Positions 9,415 to 18,938 of a DNA stretch of 64,000 nt are shown here, in pieces. The DNA comes from Nocardia asteroides. GTDB lineage: Bacteria; Actinomycetota; Actinomycetes; Mycobacteriales; Mycobacteriaceae. The position numbers were made by a program, and so were the translations under genes. The stretch's first letter is position 1; every line of letters begins with the position of its first letter. The notes beneath the pieces are model-generated. The model was not told where the DNA came from. It did no database searches and saw only the letters and a list, made by a program, of their open reading frames with translations. Location: NCBI GenBank assembly GCA_019930625.1, contig CP082844.1:1240001-1304000 (forward strand), in the 5' to 3' direction.

Positions 9415-10422
9415 TTACCCCGTGAAGACGTTGCGGCGCTTGGTGAGCAGCTTGTAGAGCGTCTGCTGGATGGTCTCGCGTACCTGGTCGGTGACCTCGA
9501 ACATGGTCATCGGGTCGTCGGCGGCTTCCGGCTCGTACGGCGTGGTCGAGACGGGGGTGCCGAATTCGATGTACCACTTGGATGGCAGCGGCACCGCGCC
9601 GAGCACGCCGAGGTGCGGGAACAGCGGCGTCACCGGGAAGTACGGGAGGCCGAGCAGCCGGGCCAGCGGCTTGAGATCGGCCAGCTTCGGGTAGATCTCC
9701 TCGGAGCCGACGATGGAGCAGGGGATGATCGGCACGCCGGTGCGCACCGCCGCGGCCACGAAGCCGCCCCGGCCGAAGCGCTGCAGCTTGTAGCGATCGG
9801 AGTACTGCTTGCCGACGCCCTTGAACCCTTCCGGAAACACACCGGTCAGCTCGCCGGAGCGCAGCAGCCGTTCGGCGTCCTCCCGGCAGGCCAGGGTGTG
9901 GCCCGCCCGGCGCGCCAGCACACCGAGCACCGGCGTCTCGAAGATCAGATCGGCCGCGAGCAGGCGCAACGCGCGCTGCTTGGGATGCCGGTCGTGCACG
10001 GCCAGCTGCAGCATCAGGCCGTCGAGCGGGATGGTGCCCGCGTGATTGGCCACGATCAGCGCGCCACCGGCCTCCGGGAGGTTGTCCATCCCGCTGACCT
10101 CCACCCGGAACCACAGGTCCGCCAGCGGCCGCAGGGCGGGCAGGATGACCGATTCGAGCAGGTGCTCGTCGAAGCCGAACTCGTCGACCTGATAGTCGCC
10201 GGTGAGCCTGCGCCGGGCGAAATCGGCGGTCTTGGTGATCTGCTTGCCGAGCGCGCCACGCAGCATTCCCGACAGCGACTCGGGCGCGGGAGGCACCGCC
10301 GCCGCTCGCCGCTCGCTCAGCGATGTCACCGGGCTCGGAGCGGCCAGGCGCCGTGGCGCCGGCCGCTGACGAGTCTCGATCTGAAGATCGTGGAGTTGGA
10401 TGACTTTCGCTACGTCGTTCAT
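9415..10422 (-). CDS. PlsC-type lysophospholipid acyltransferase family protein
   Basis: A 335-residue acyltransferase. The family motifs are IVANHAGTIPLDG (NHxxxxD catalytic motif, about residue 120) and GVFPEGFKGVGK (EGxx block III). Such enzymes transfer acyl chains from acyl-CoA or acyl-ACP to lysophosphatidate or other acceptors at the inner membrane; the exact acceptor is unknown. It corresponds in context to Rv0502. The ATG at 10422 overlaps the stop of the upstream epimerase gene (ATGA), so the pair is translationally coupled. It converges with the HAD gene, leaving six bases between stops. The N-terminal 70 residues are Arg/Pro/Ser-rich and probably disordered. Confidence 0.88.
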   Translation of the reverse strand: MNDVAKVIQLHDLQIETRQRPAPRRLAAPSPVTSLSERRAAAVPPAPESLSGMLRGALGKQITKTADFARRRLTGDYQVDEFGFDEHLLESVILPALRPLADLWFRVEVSGMDNLPEAGGALIVANHAGTIPLDGLMLQLAVHDRHPKQRALRLLAADLIFETPVLGVLARRAGHTLACREDAERLLRSGELTGVFPEGFKGVGKQYSDRYKLQRFGRGGFVAAAVRTGVPIIPCSIVGSEEIYPKLADLKPLARLLGLPYFPVTPLFPHLGVLGAVPLPSKWYIEFGTPVSTTPYEPEAADDPMTMFEVTDQVRETIQQTLYKLLTKRRNVFTG

Positions 10423-11498
10423 TGGTGTGCTCCCGTACCGGCCCCGAGCAGGCCGAGCAGTTTGTGTTCTGCGGCGTCGATCCACGCTGGATCGACCACG
10501 GGCCGCAACGCTGCGCCCCCTATGAAGTCGTCGAACGCCTGCACCGTCGTCCAGCGCGGCACGAACCCGAGTTCGGTCCGCATGCGCGTGGTGTTCAGGC
10601 CACAACCGAAGTGGAAATAGTCGAGCTGTTCGGCGGAGAACTCCCGCATCACCGGGCCCATGAGCAAGCGACCCGCCGTGCGGAACACCGTGAAGGGCAC
10701 CGGCAGCTCGATCCGGCCCGCCCGCCGGACCGCCTGCGACAACGACAGCGAGCCGTCACCCGCGATGTTGTACGTCCCGCTCGCCGCGGTGCGCGCCGCG
10801 AGCGTCAGCGCGGCCACCGCGTCCTCCTCGTGCAGCAGCTGCATCCTGGCGTCCCGGCCGAATACGGTAGGTGTCACCGGCGAACGCAAGTATTGCACGC
10901 CGCGGGCGGCCAGCCGCGGGCCCACGATCGGAGCGAATCGCAGAATTGACGTGGCGATATCGGGGCGTCGGCGGGCGAGCCCGCGAACATAACCCTCTAT
11001 ATCGATCATGTCGCGCGCAAACTCGCCTCGCGGCGGTGTGCGCGCGCTCATTTCCTCGCTGAATTTCGCAGGGTCCTTCGCACTGCAACCGTACACCGCC
11101 GAGGACGAGCGCAGCACCACCCGGCGCACCGAAGACGCCTTCTGGCACACCGCGAACAGCTGCATCGCGCCGAGGACGTTGTGATCCTTCATGACCGCGC
11201 GCCCGCCGCCCGCGGGCGGGCGCGTCAGCAAGGCGGTGTGCACGACGGTGTCCACCTCGCCACCATCGATCACCTTACGGATCAACGGGTTTCGGATGTC
11301 CGCGCGCACGAACTCGGCGCGGCCCATGCGCCGCTGCAGCTCTCGGCCGGGCGTCATCGTGTCGACCGCGAGAATGCGTTCGATCCCGGCGTCCTGGGCG
11401 AGCCGGGCGACGACCGTGCCACCGAAGAACCGGCTGGCCCCGGTGACCAGCACGACCTTCGGTGTGTGTCCTTCCCGACCCTCAGAACCCACCGGCAC
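10419..11498 (-). CDS. NAD-dependent epimerase/dehydratase family protein
   Basis: A 359-residue extended-SDR protein. The N-terminal Rossmann motif reads VVLVTGASRFFGGTVVARL, a variant of TGxxGxxG, and the active-site region is SSSAVYGCSAKD. Family members use NAD(P) to epimerise or dehydrate nucleotide sugars, or to modify other lipid and sugar substrates; the M. tuberculosis counterpart by position is annotated galE2 (Rv0501), but UDP-galactose epimerase activity is not shown by sequence. The start is GTG 11498 with GAGG about six bases upstream. Overlap with the acyltransferase gene (ATGA) indicates a shared function, perhaps glycolipid or envelope lipid synthesis. Confidence 0.85.
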   Translation of the reverse strand: MPVGSEGREGHTPKVVLVTGASRFFGGTVVARLAQDAGIERILAVDTMTPGRELQRRMGRAEFVRADIRNPLIRKVIDGGEVDTVVHTALLTRPPAGGGRAVMKDHNVLGAMQLFAVCQKASSVRRVVLRSSSAVYGCSAKDPAKFSEEMSARTPPRGEFARDMIDIEGYVRGLARRRPDIATSILRFAPIVGPRLAARGVQYLRSPVTPTVFGRDARMQLLHEEDAVAALTLAARTAASGTYNIAGDGSLSLSQAVRRAGRIELPVPFTVFRTAGRLLMGPVMREFSAEQLDYFHFGCGLNTTRMRTELGFVPRWTTVQAFDDFIGGAALRPVVDPAWIDAAEHKLLGLLGAGTGAHQ

Positions 11499-11630
11499 CC
11501 GCTTCCTCTGCCAGTCGCCGTTGTGATTATTCCCAGCACCTAGCGTAGCGGGTCGTTACCCGCCCACCGAGAGTATTAACCAGGATCTAACGATGACTTC
11601 AGTCACGCGATACAAATGATAATTCCAAAA

Positions 11631-11644
11631 TTTGAAATTTCAAA
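11631..11644. repeat. AT-rich perfect palindrome
   Basis: TTTGAAATTTCAAA is a perfect 14-base palindrome inside an unusually AT-rich patch (about 11615-11660) in an otherwise roughly 70 percent GC region. It lies just past the bS22 terminator. It could bind a nucleoid or regulatory protein, or simply be the T-rich tail region; function unknown. Confidence 0.5.
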
Positions 11645-11646
11645 CG

Positions 11647-11676
11647 AAAAGGCCCGTCACCTATTGGTGACGGGCC
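11647..11676 (-). terminator. rho-independent terminator of bS22 gene
   Basis: An 11-base perfect stem (GGCCCGTCACC with GGTGACGGGCC, four-base loop) read on the minus strand is followed by TTTTCG. It lies 26 bases after the stop of the ribosomal protein gene and is the cleanest intrinsic terminator in the window. Confidence 0.9.
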
Positions 11677-11701
11677 CCCGCAGCTATCACGCAGCGATGC
11701 C

Positions 11702-11803
11702 TTACTTGCCGAGTTTGCGCCGCTGGACACGCGTACGGCGAAGCAGCTTGCGGTGCTTCTTCTTCGACATGCGCTTGCGGCGCTTCTTGATCACAGAACC
11801 CAT
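11702..11803 (-). CDS. small ribosomal subunit protein bS22 (AURKAIP1/COX24 domain)
   Basis: A 33-residue, extremely basic protein starting [19 protein letters not shown] and ending QRRKLGK. This is the actinobacterial small-subunit protein bS22, the AURKAIP1/COX24-domain peptide seen in mycobacterial ribosome structures and equivalent to Rv0500B. The ribosome binding site GAGGA is nine bases upstream. It is a monocistronic unit with its own terminator (11647-11676) between the HTH gene and the epimerase gene, the same order as in mycobacteria. Its small size makes it easy to miss in automated annotation. Confidence 0.93.
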
Positions 11804-12032
11804 AGGGTTGTCCTCGCGTTCTCTCTACTCGGCGCGCACGCTGCCCGTGCGCGATTGCCGGACGCCCGTCCGCCGGGACCCCGGCCCACGGGGGCCAGGG
11901 TCGCTCGGCAAGCCTCACGCCCCGTGTTCGCGCCGCCGGATACCACGAGGCAACCAACAGCGATGCCACCGGCGGGCGAACACGAACCGAGGAGCTATCG
12001 TACCGGCACGCCCGGCCGGTCCCGAAACCGCC

Positions 12033-12335
12033 TCATCCGGCGTCGAAATAGGACGTTTCCAGATAGTCGTGTACCGCCTTGGCGTGTACCCGGAACGATC
12101 GGCCGACGCGCACGGCGGGCAACTCGCCCGAGTGCACGAGCCGGTAGACCGTCATCTTGGACACCCGCATCAGACTCGCCACTTCGGCGACGGTGAGAAA
12201 CTGGGTGCCGCCGCCGAGCACGGGTTGCCCCTGCGTCGCGGCCTCACGCTGTGGACGGGCGTTCCCCCGACCGCCCGCGGGACCGGAGCCGCCGGACGCT
12301 CCGGAATTCGCAGACATCTTGTTCGCAGACATCAT
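12033..12335 (-). CDS. MerR/excisionase-type helix-turn-helix protein
   Basis: A 100-residue DNA-binding protein. The C-terminal half is a classic excisionase-family winged helix: QFLTVAEVASLMRVSKMTVY, then RLVHSGELPAVRVGRSFRV and a terminal helix. The first 45 residues are Gly/Ser/Ala-rich and probably disordered. It matches Rv0500A in position and architecture, a stand-alone regulator not tied to a mobile element. Start: ATG 12335, 11 bases after GGAGG; a second ATG directly follows. Its targets are unknown; proC upstream and bS22 downstream run in the same direction. Confidence 0.85.
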   Translation of the reverse strand: MMSANKMSANSGASGGSGPAGGRGNARPQREAATQGQPVLGGGTQFLTVAEVASLMRVSKMTVYRLVHSGELPAVRVGRSFRVHAKAVHDYLETSYFDAG

Positions 12336-12480
12336 TGCACCATTGACCTCCGGCACGTCCGCGCCGCCGGCTTCCCCACCGGCGGAACAGACACGCACGT
12401 GCTCCTTGAAGCTTAGCGGGACCAGTGGTGTTACTGCGACGGGTGTGAGAAATCGGGTTTTCCGAATTCAAACAGACCGG

Positions 12481-13299
12481 TCACTCCGCTGATGCGCCTT
12501 GTTCGGCCGACCTTTGCTTGGCCGCGAAAAGGGCCTCCAGGAATGCCGAGCGTAGTCCTCCGCGCTCGAGTTCGCGGATGGCGGCCGCCGTCGTGCCCGC
12601 GGGCGAGGTGACCGCGGCGCGCAGTTCCGCGGCGGACTGGCTGGAGCCGTCCAGGAGAGCGGCCGAACCGACCATGGTCTGCACGACGAGCTGAGTGGCC
12701 ACGTCCCTGGTGAGCCCGAGCCCGACGCCCGCGTCCACCATGGCCTCGACGACCAGGAAGAAGTAGGCGGGCCCCGAACCGGACACCGCGGTGACCGCGT
12801 CCATCTGGCTCTCCGCCACCGCGACGACCTTGCCGACCGCGCCGAGCACCTCGGTCACCAGTTCCAGATGCTGCTCGCGCGCGTATCGACCCGGCGCGAT
12901 GACGCTCATCCCCTGCCCGACCAACATCGGCGTGTTCGGCATGACCCGCACCACCGGGAAACCGGCGGGCAACTTGCCCTCCAGCCGCGCGGTCGGCACA
13001 CCGGCCGCGAGCGAGACCAGCACCTGATCGCGATCACTGCCGATCTCCGCCTTGCCCAGCGGCGCGAGTACCGCGTCCACATCGCTCGGTTTCACCGCGA
13101 TCACCAGCAAATCCGCGCCGACGGCGGCATCGGCCACATCGTCGGTGACCCGGATACCGAAGCGATCAGCGATCTGATGGGCCCGCTCCCGATGGGTCTC
13201 GACGACGACCAAGTCCTTGGTCAGCCGCCCGGACTCCAGCAACCCCGCGACCAAGGCCTCCCCGATGCGCCCGCCACCGATCACCGCAATTCTCGTCAT
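12481..13299 (-). CDS. proC: pyrroline-5-carboxylate reductase
   Basis: A 272-residue enzyme for the last step of proline synthesis, NAD(P)H-dependent reduction of 1-pyrroline-5-carboxylate. Visible are the Rossmann motif RIAVIGGGRIGEALVAGLL, the RVMPNTPMLVGQGMS block, and the ProC signature VTAVSGSGPAYFFLVVEAM followed by a helical dimerisation domain with SPAGTT. The length is standard. The ATG at 13299 has no ribosome binding site but lies eight bases after a TAGCCT hexamer, so the message is probably leaderless; TTG 13308 is an alternative. Confidence 0.95.
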   Translation of the reverse strand: MTRIAVIGGGRIGEALVAGLLESGRLTKDLVVVETHRERAHQIADRFGIRVTDDVADAAVGADLLVIAVKPSDVDAVLAPLGKAEIGSDRDQVLVSLAAGVPTARLEGKLPAGFPVVRVMPNTPMLVGQGMSVIAPGRYAREQHLELVTEVLGAVGKVVAVAESQMDAVTAVSGSGPAYFFLVVEAMVDAGVGLGLTRDVATQLVVQTMVGSAALLDGSSQSAAELRAAVTSPAGTTAAAIRELERGGLRSAFLEALFAAKQRSAEQGASAE

Positions 13300-13331
13300 G
13301 GGGCTCAAGGCTAGACGGCGCGCGCGGAGAC

Positions 13332-14219
13332 TCAGCGCTGGGGAACGAGCGCCAGCTGACGACTCTGCGCGACGACCGCACCGGTCGAGTCGAGGACCAG
13401 TTGATCTTCGTCGAACATGCGCTTGCCCACCTCGTGCGTGGTGGCGATGATCCGCAGCCAGCCCGGCGCGGGCCTGCGACGCAGGTAGGTGGTCATCTGC
13501 ACGGTGGGGGCCCAGCCGAAATGGCCCAGGTTGGTCGGCACCGGCGGGCTCATGTCGGCGCTCATCATGGCGAAGTACATCGCGACCTCGGGATCCTGCT
13601 CGTCACCCTGGCGTGGGCGCATCCACAGCCGCAGGCGCGGTTCGCCCTTCGCGCCTTCGAGGAACCGCGCCCACTCGCGGTCGAGATAGATCTCCGCGCC
13701 CTGGCCCACGTGCACGATCTCGCCCATCGGCGAACCGGGCTCGTAGCCGATCGCGTCGGCAGGCGGCTGGGCGGGCATGTCGGCATGCTCCGGCGCGTAG
13801 ATCGGGTCGGTGTCGTCGAGGCGGCTGAACGTCAGCGCCGTACGCACCAGGACGCGGCCGTCTTGGACGAGGTCGGCGTCGGCCAGGCAGATCTGGCGGC
13901 CGATCTTGCGGACGCGCACCTCGTATTCGACCTCGCCGGGATTGGGGGCGCCGAGGAAATCGGAGCTGGCGGCGATCGGGGCCATGTCCACCAGGGCGGG
14001 ATCGGACGCGCGCAGCCAATTGGCGGCTGCCGCGGCGCTGGCCGCGACCATCGTCCCGCCGTGGACCTTCGGGCCGATGGTCCAGATGTCGTCGATGACG
14101 CCGAGATAGCGCCCGGTCCCCGGCGTGGCCGGTGGCGCCTCGGTCAGCGCGCACACCTGGCTGAACGGCGCGTCGGTCGTGGCCACCGGGCCGAAGTCGG
14201 CCGTCAGCTCCGTCGTCAT
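13332..14219 (-). CDS. thioesterase family protein (double hotdog)
   Basis: A 295-residue protein of the acyl-CoA thioesterase/TesB-like class with two hotdog halves: the first around GPKVHGGTMVAASAAAAANW (N-terminal helix and HGG), the second around MYFAMMSADMSPPVPTN to the C-terminus, ending RMFDEDQLVLDSTGAVVAQS. The D-x-x-G/A-V-V-A-x-S-R-Q ending is typical of 4HBT_3 proteins. The likely reaction is hydrolysis of an acyl-CoA thioester; chain-length preference is unknown. The start is ATG 14219 with GGAG five bases upstream. It follows the TIM-barrel isomerase gene on the same strand with a 142-base gap, where an unused frame was disregarded. Confidence 0.85.
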   Translation of the reverse strand: MTTELTADFGPVATTDAPFSQVCALTEAPPATPGTGRYLGVIDDIWTIGPKVHGGTMVAASAAAAANWLRASDPALVDMAPIAASSDFLGAPNPGEVEYEVRVRKIGRQICLADADLVQDGRVLVRTALTFSRLDDTDPIYAPEHADMPAQPPADAIGYEPGSPMGEIVHVGQGAEIYLDREWARFLEGAKGEPRLRLWMRPRQGDEQDPEVAMYFAMMSADMSPPVPTNLGHFGWAPTVQMTTYLRRRPAPGWLRIIATTHEVGKRMFDEDQLVLDSTGAVVAQSRQLALVPQR

Positions 14220-14361
14220 CCTCACTCCTGTCCTCCGTCGACCGCACCCGATGGCGTCGTTCGCGGCGTCGTAGCCCGCACTGTCGCCGAGCGGCGTTCG
14301 TACAGCGTACAACGAGGCGCGGGCCGCACCGCATCTCTCCGTGCGGGGGTAGCGACGAGCG

Positions 14362-15354
14362 TCACACCGGCGGTTCGGGCGACCCACGTCGGGCGCCGGT
14401 GGGTGTGGGCGCGGCAGTCAGATGCGCGCGGGCGAAGGCCAGGGTGCGGTGCAACATGGCGGCCCGCTCCTTGGTGGTGCGCGCGTTCTGGGTGTTGATC
14501 TCGGCGACGACTTGGCCGGAGAAGCCGGTGCGGACCAAGCTCTCACACACCTCCACGCACGGTTGCGTGCCCTCGCCGGGAACGAGATGTTCGTCGTGTG
14601 CGGCGCCCCGGCCGTCGGCCAAGTGCAGGTGAGCCAGACCCGGACCCATGCGGGCCGCCAAGGCCAACGGATCGGTTCCGGCGGTCGCGGTGTGCGACAG
14701 GTCCAGGGTGTAGTGACGGAACCCGGTATCGGTCGGGTCGTAGGAGGGGCTGAACGCGGTGAGCGCCGGCCCCGGGCCACCGCGCCGCTCCAGCCGTTTC
14801 ACCGCGCCCTCACGTCGGCCGAACAGCGTGTCCGCGCGCATCGGGAACATGTTCTCCACCGCGACGATCACCGGGCTGTTCTCTTCCAGCTCGGCCACCT
14901 GCGCTGCGAACCCCGCCGCGTAGCGGCGCTGCCAGCGGAACGGCGGGTGCACGACGACCGTGCTCGCACCGAGCGCCTCGGCCGTGTGCACACTGCGCTC
15001 GAGTTTGGCCACCGGGTCCGAGCCCCACACCCGCTGCGAGATCAACAGGCACGGCGCGTGCACGGCGAGCACGGGGACACCGTATTCGCGGGAGTAGGCC
15101 TGCGCGGTGGCGATGCTCTGGCTGGCGGGCTCGGCCCAGACCATCAATTCGACGCCGTCGTACCCGAGCTCGGCGGCATATCGGAACGCGGCCTCCGTGT
15201 TCTGCGGGTATACCGAGGCGGTCGACAGGCCGACCTGGATCGGCTTCGGCCGGGACGCGCCATCGAGGTCACCCGGCGAACCGGCGCCCGTGCGCGACCC
15301 CGCCTCGGGCGCGGGCCGCACCCCGGTCTCGTTCGCCTGTCCGATATTCCCCAC
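14362..15354 (-). CDS. sugar phosphate isomerase/epimerase family TIM barrel
   Basis: A 330-residue AP-endonuclease-2-like TIM barrel. Typical strands and metal-ligand segments are GLSTASVYPQNTEAAFRYA, ELGYDGVELMVWAE, LAVHAPCLL, TVVVHPPFRWQ, VAVENMFPM, TLDLSHTATAG, HLHLADGRG and VVAEINTQNA, supplying the Glu/His/Asp ligands of xylose-isomerase-like enzymes. The substrate is unknown. Its position corresponds to Rv0498. The start is GTG 15354 with GGGAG seven bases upstream. It lies directly after the Rv0497-like membrane protein gene and may be part of a ppx-membrane protein-isomerase operon. Confidence 0.82.
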   Translation of the reverse strand: MGNIGQANETGVRPAPEAGSRTGAGSPGDLDGASRPKPIQVGLSTASVYPQNTEAAFRYAAELGYDGVELMVWAEPASQSIATAQAYSREYGVPVLAVHAPCLLISQRVWGSDPVAKLERSVHTAEALGASTVVVHPPFRWQRRYAAGFAAQVAELEENSPVIVAVENMFPMRADTLFGRREGAVKRLERRGGPGPALTAFSPSYDPTDTGFRHYTLDLSHTATAGTDPLALAARMGPGLAHLHLADGRGAAHDEHLVPGEGTQPCVEVCESLVRTGFSGQVVAEINTQNARTTKERAAMLHRTLAFARAHLTAAPTPTGARRGSPEPPV

Positions 15355-15367
15355 GACGGCTCCCTAC

Positions 15368-16969
15368 TCAGTTCGTACTGAGAAGAAAGGCTAGCGGGCC
15401 CAGCGTGACGAAGATGCCGACGACCACGGCGATCACGGTACTGAGGATGTCGTCGGTCTTGCGCAGAATCCGCACGAGCGCCACCAAGCCGAGAATCACG
15501 ATCATCGCCAGAGCCAGCGCCACCCAGGGAAGCATCTCCCACATGCGCTCGAAGCCCTTGAACAGCAACATGCCCGCGACGGCGGCGCCGGTGCTCTGAC
15601 CGCCGAGGATCATCCACTGGCGGCGATTCGCGTCGTACTCCGCCTTCTTCGCCGCCCTGGACCGGCGCGGCGAGGTGGTCCGGGCGGCGCGAGGCTCGTC
15701 GGCGATGTCGTCCTCGTCGTCTTCGTCTTCGTCCACCGTGATCGGCTCGTAGACGTCGGTGACGCCGTCCATCTCCGCGGGGTCGACGGCGGCACGCCCA
15801 CCGCGCCCATTGCGCCTGCCGCGTTCCGCGGCGCCGCGCTCGGCCCGGTCGACCCCGTCGCGCAGCAGGTCGCCCGCGACCGTCTGGCCGGAGATCAGCT
15901 GCTGGTCCTGGCTGGCCAGCGACCAGGCGGCGGTGGGGATGCCGGCGGATGCCGGCGGCGGATCGGCTTGCGGCTTGTGCCGCCGGGCCGACCAGGCCGG
16001 GAGACCGTTCTCCCCCGCGCCGTTGCGCCGACTCGGTCTGCGCTGCCCCTCCGGCTGCGGCTCGGGCGGAACCGGTCTACCTGGCTTCGGTCGCGGATCC
16101 GGCGGCGGCGGGAGGGGTAGCGGTTCCGATTCGGGGGCGAAGCCGCCGGTGGACGGAGACCACGCCGCGGTGGACGGACCGAGGTCCTCGGCCGCTTCCG
16201 CGGCTTCCGCCGCCCTGCGCCGGGCCGCGCGCCCGCCCCCGGCGCCATTGCGCTCGGGAAGATGCGCCCGGCCGAAATCTGGCTCGCCGGGTTCGGCGTA
16301 GCCGCCGCCGAAGCCCGGTTCGGCGACGCCCCGGTCGGGCGGCGCGGCCAGGCCGAACGACTCGGACGGCGTCTCTTGCCAGGACCGTACCTCGGTGGCC
16401 GATTCGTCCGGTTCCTCACGCCTGCGCCTGCGACCCGAACGCGGGGACGTCTCGGGCACGCCGCCCGGCGGATCGGGGACGTACGGGCCGGGGGCGGCTG
16501 AGAACAGATCGGATACGGGGGTATCCGGCGAGAGCGGATCGAACGACGTGCTGTGCCGCGACGAGGGCATCTCCCGGCCGGGCATGACGCGGCTGGATCG
16601 CCCCGGCGGCGGATCGGCCTGTGGCGAGTCGGGCTGCGCGTAACCGGCCAGCGGGTCGTACATCGAAATCGGGCCCGACATGGGCGAATACGACGACGGG
16701 TCCGGCTGCGGCTCCGGGGGGTGGGAAACCGGCTCGGGCGCGGACGGTTCGAACGAGGGCGGCGCGTAGGCCTGCTCCTGGGCGCCCGACTCGGGCGCGG
16801 CGTGCGCGGAATGACCGCCCTCCCGGATGACCGGCAGGTCACCGGTCAGTTCCGCGACGGAGATGCCCCGGCCACCGCGGCGGCGTCTGCCACCACCCGA
16901 CGAGGCGCCCTGCTGGCCGTTACGCGCCAGCAGTTCCGCGACCGACAGCTGTTTGGAGTCCTCGCTCAT
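15368..16969 (-). CDS. Rv0497-like Pro-rich membrane protein
   Basis: A 533-residue protein with a long disordered cytoplasmic part rich in Pro, Gly, Arg and Ser (about residues 1-430), an acidic run (TVDEDEDDEDDIADEP, near 400) and a C-terminal membrane domain of about three helices (WMILGGQSTGAAVAGMLLF, MLPWVALALAMIVILGLVAL, ILSTVIAVVVGIFVTLGPLA). The N-terminus repeats a short motif, SVAELLARNG and SVAELTGDLP, the actinobacterial SVAELL signature often seen in proteins with regulatory tails. Function unknown. Its ATG overlaps the ppx stop (ATGA), so it is co-translated with the phosphatase. Its M. tuberculosis counterpart is shorter in the disordered part. Confidence 0.82.
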   Translation of the reverse strand: MSEDSKQLSVAELLARNGQQGASSGGGRRRRGGRGISVAELTGDLPVIREGGHSAHAAPESGAQEQAYAPPSFEPSAPEPVSHPPEPQPDPSSYSPMSGPISMYDPLAGYAQPDSPQADPPPGRSSRVMPGREMPSSRHSTSFDPLSPDTPVSDLFSAAPGPYVPDPPGGVPETSPRSGRRRRREEPDESATEVRSWQETPSESFGLAAPPDRGVAEPGFGGGYAEPGEPDFGRAHLPERNGAGGGRAARRRAAEAAEAAEDLGPSTAAWSPSTGGFAPESEPLPLPPPPDPRPKPGRPVPPEPQPEGQRRPSRRNGAGENGLPAWSARRHKPQADPPPASAGIPTAAWSLASQDQQLISGQTVAGDLLRDGVDRAERGAAERGRRNGRGGRAAVDPAEMDGVTDVYEPITVDEDEDDEDDIADEPRAARTTSPRRSRAAKKAEYDANRRQWMILGGQSTGAAVAGMLLFKGFERMWEMLPWVALALAMIVILGLVALVRILRKTDDILSTVIAVVVGIFVTLGPLAFLLSTN

Positions 16970-18000
16970 GACGACACCGTCCCGATCGAGCCCGGCAGCG
17001 GCGCGCCACCGTCGGACGCCGGTCGGCCGTCTCCGGCCGCCGAGCCCGCTGAGTACGTTGCTTCGGGTCCACCATTCATATCGGTATCCAGTTTGCGCAG
17101 GATGAGCCCTTCACGCAGCGCCCACGGACAAATCTCCAAGGAATCCAGCGAAAGTGCCCGCATACTCGCCTCCGCGACCAATGCGCCGGCCACCAATTGT
17201 TGTGACCGATCGGAACTTACGCCTTCCAATTCTGCACGGTCCGACGCCGTCATCCGCGAGATGAACGCGATCAGCTGGCGCAGAGCCGAGCTCGTGAGTG
17301 TACGACGCACCCGCGGACCCGCCGCGGACGGCGCCGCTCCGGTGAGCCGGGCCAGGGAGCGGAACGTCTTCGACGTGCCGACGGCCAGATCGGGCTTGCC
17401 CGGTTCGATCAGCTTCTTCGCCGGGACCACCAACTCGGCGTCGAGCCAGTCGCGCAGCACGGCCACCCGGCGCTTGCCCGGCGGATCCTCCCGCAGCCAT
17501 TCCCTGGTCAACCGGCCCGCGCCCAGCTGCAAGGACAACGCGACATCGGGCTCCTCGTCGCCGCCGTTGGTCATCTCCAAGGAGCCGCCGCCGATGTCCA
17601 GATCGAGAATGCGCCCGGCGCTCCAGCCGTACCAACGGCGCACCGCGAGGAAGGTCAGCCGCGCCTCGTCGACGCCGGACAGCACTCGCAGCTCGACGCC
17701 GGTCGCCGCGCGCACCCGGCCGAGGACCTCTTCGGAGTTGGCCGCCTCGCGCAGCGCGGAGGTGGCGAACGGCATCAGCTCGACGCACTTGGAGGTCTCG
17801 GCGATGCTGGCGAATTCGGCGACGGTGTCGATCAGCCGCTGCGCGCCCGCCTCGGTGATGCAGCCTGCCTCGTCGATGTTCTCCGCGAGCCGCAAGGTGG
17901 CCTTCGTCGAGCTCATCGGCAGGGGATGACCGCCACGATGCGCGTCCACCACGAGCAGGTGAACGGTATTGCTTCCGACATCGAGTACCCCAAGCCGCAC
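16966..18000 (-). CDS. Ppx/GppA-type exopolyphosphatase
   Basis: A 344-residue protein of the ASKHA-fold Ppx/GppA family. The N-terminal phosphate motif is [19 protein letters not shown], the second [13 protein letters not shown], and the catalytic glutamate region [13 protein letters not shown]. These enzymes cleave terminal phosphates from polyphosphate and/or pppGpp; the mycobacterial homologue (Rv0496, Ppx1) acts on short polyphosphate. The start is GTG 18000 by alignment with that homologue; no ribosome binding site is seen. A low-complexity tail follows residue 315. It diverges from the Rv0495c-like gene with 65 bases between starts and overlaps the membrane protein gene downstream. Confidence 0.9.
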   Translation of the reverse strand: MRLGVLDVGSNTVHLLVVDAHRGGHPLPMSSTKATLRLAENIDEAGCITEAGAQRLIDTVAEFASIAETSKCVELMPFATSALREAANSEEVLGRVRAATGVELRVLSGVDEARLTFLAVRRWYGWSAGRILDLDIGGGSLEMTNGGDEEPDVALSLQLGAGRLTREWLREDPPGKRRVAVLRDWLDAELVVPAKKLIEPGKPDLAVGTSKTFRSLARLTGAAPSAAGPRVRRTLTSSALRQLIAFISRMTASDRAELEGVSSDRSQQLVAGALVAEASMRALSLDSLEICPWALREGLILRKLDTDMNGGPEATYSAGSAAGDGRPASDGGAPLPGSIGTVSS

Positions 18001-18065
18001 ATGAACACGGTACTGGGTGGTGCGGCACTTCAGCCCAGGCGACTGAACTGTTAGCGTCCTATTTC

Positions 18066-18938
18066 GTGACGGTAGGCGCATCCCCGAGCAGCCCGACCCG
18101 GCCCCGACCAGCGGGGAAGATCGACCCGGCCCCCGAGGTCGACCCCGACTTTCCCCGTGAGTGGATCGAGTTCGTCGATCCGGCAAACGACGAGCATTTG
18201 ATCGTCGCGGACCTCACCTGGCTGCTGTCGAGCTGGACGTGCGTGTTCGGCACGCCCGCCTGTCAGGGCATCCTCTCCGACCGGCCGGATGACGGCTGCT
18301 GCTCGCACGGCGCGTTCCTCGCCGACGACGACGACCGCAAACGCCTGGGCCGCGCTGTGAAACTGCTCACACCGCAGGACTGGCAGTTGCTGCCCGAAGC
18401 CGCCAACGCGCAGGGCAAGGTCACCAAGAGCGGCTATCTGGAACTCGACGAGCTCGACGACGAGCCCGCGCTGCGCACACGCCGGTTCGAGGGCGCGTGC
18501 ATCTTCCTCAACCGTCCCGGCTTCGCGGGCGGCATCGGGTGCGCGCTGCACAGCATGGCGCTGCGGCGCGGCATCGAGCCGCTGGAGGTCAAGCCGGACG
18601 TGTGCTGGCAGCTGCCGATCCGCCGCACCCAGGACTGGGTCGACCGGCCCGACGGGGTGCAGATCCTGCGGACCGTGATCACCGAATACGACCGCCGCGG
18701 TTGGGGACCCGGCGGCGCCGACCTGGACTGGTACTGCTCCGGCTCCCCCGACGCCCACGTCGGCGCGAAGCCGGTCTGGCAGTCCTACGCTCCGGAGCTC
18801 ACCGAGCTGATCGGCGCGCCCGCCTACGCCGAGCTGGCCCGGCACTGCAAACGCCGCGAGGGCCTCGGGCTGATCGCCGTTCATCCGGCGACGGTGCACG
18901 CCGAGCGGATGCGGGACTGCGTGGATCCGCTCCCCTGA
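18066..18938 (+). CDS. Rv0495c-like cysteine-containing hypothetical protein
   Basis: A 290-residue cytosolic protein found across mycobacteria and relatives, function unknown. It carries conserved Cys residues in [27 protein letters not shown] and [11 protein letters not shown], arranged like a metal site (DUF3109/YkgJ-type pattern), plus [12 protein letters not shown] and [16 protein letters not shown] zinc or iron-sulfur centre is plausible but unproven. GTG 18066 lies eight bases after a TAGCGT hexamer (18052-18057) with no ribosome binding site, so translation is probably leaderless. It diverges from the ppx homologue. Confidence 0.82.
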   Translation: MTVGASPSSPTRPRPAGKIDPAPEVDPDFPREWIEFVDPANDEHLIVADLTWLLSSWTCVFGTPACQGILSDRPDDGCCSHGAFLADDDDRKRLGRAVKLLTPQDWQLLPEAANAQGKVTKSGYLELDELDDEPALRTRRFEGACIFLNRPGFAGGIGCALHSMALRRGIEPLEVKPDVCWQLPIRRTQDWVDRPDGVQILRTVITEYDRRGWGPGGADLDWYCSGSPDAHVGAKPVWQSYAPELTELIGAPAYAELARHCKRREGLGLIAVHPATVHAERMRDCVDPLP

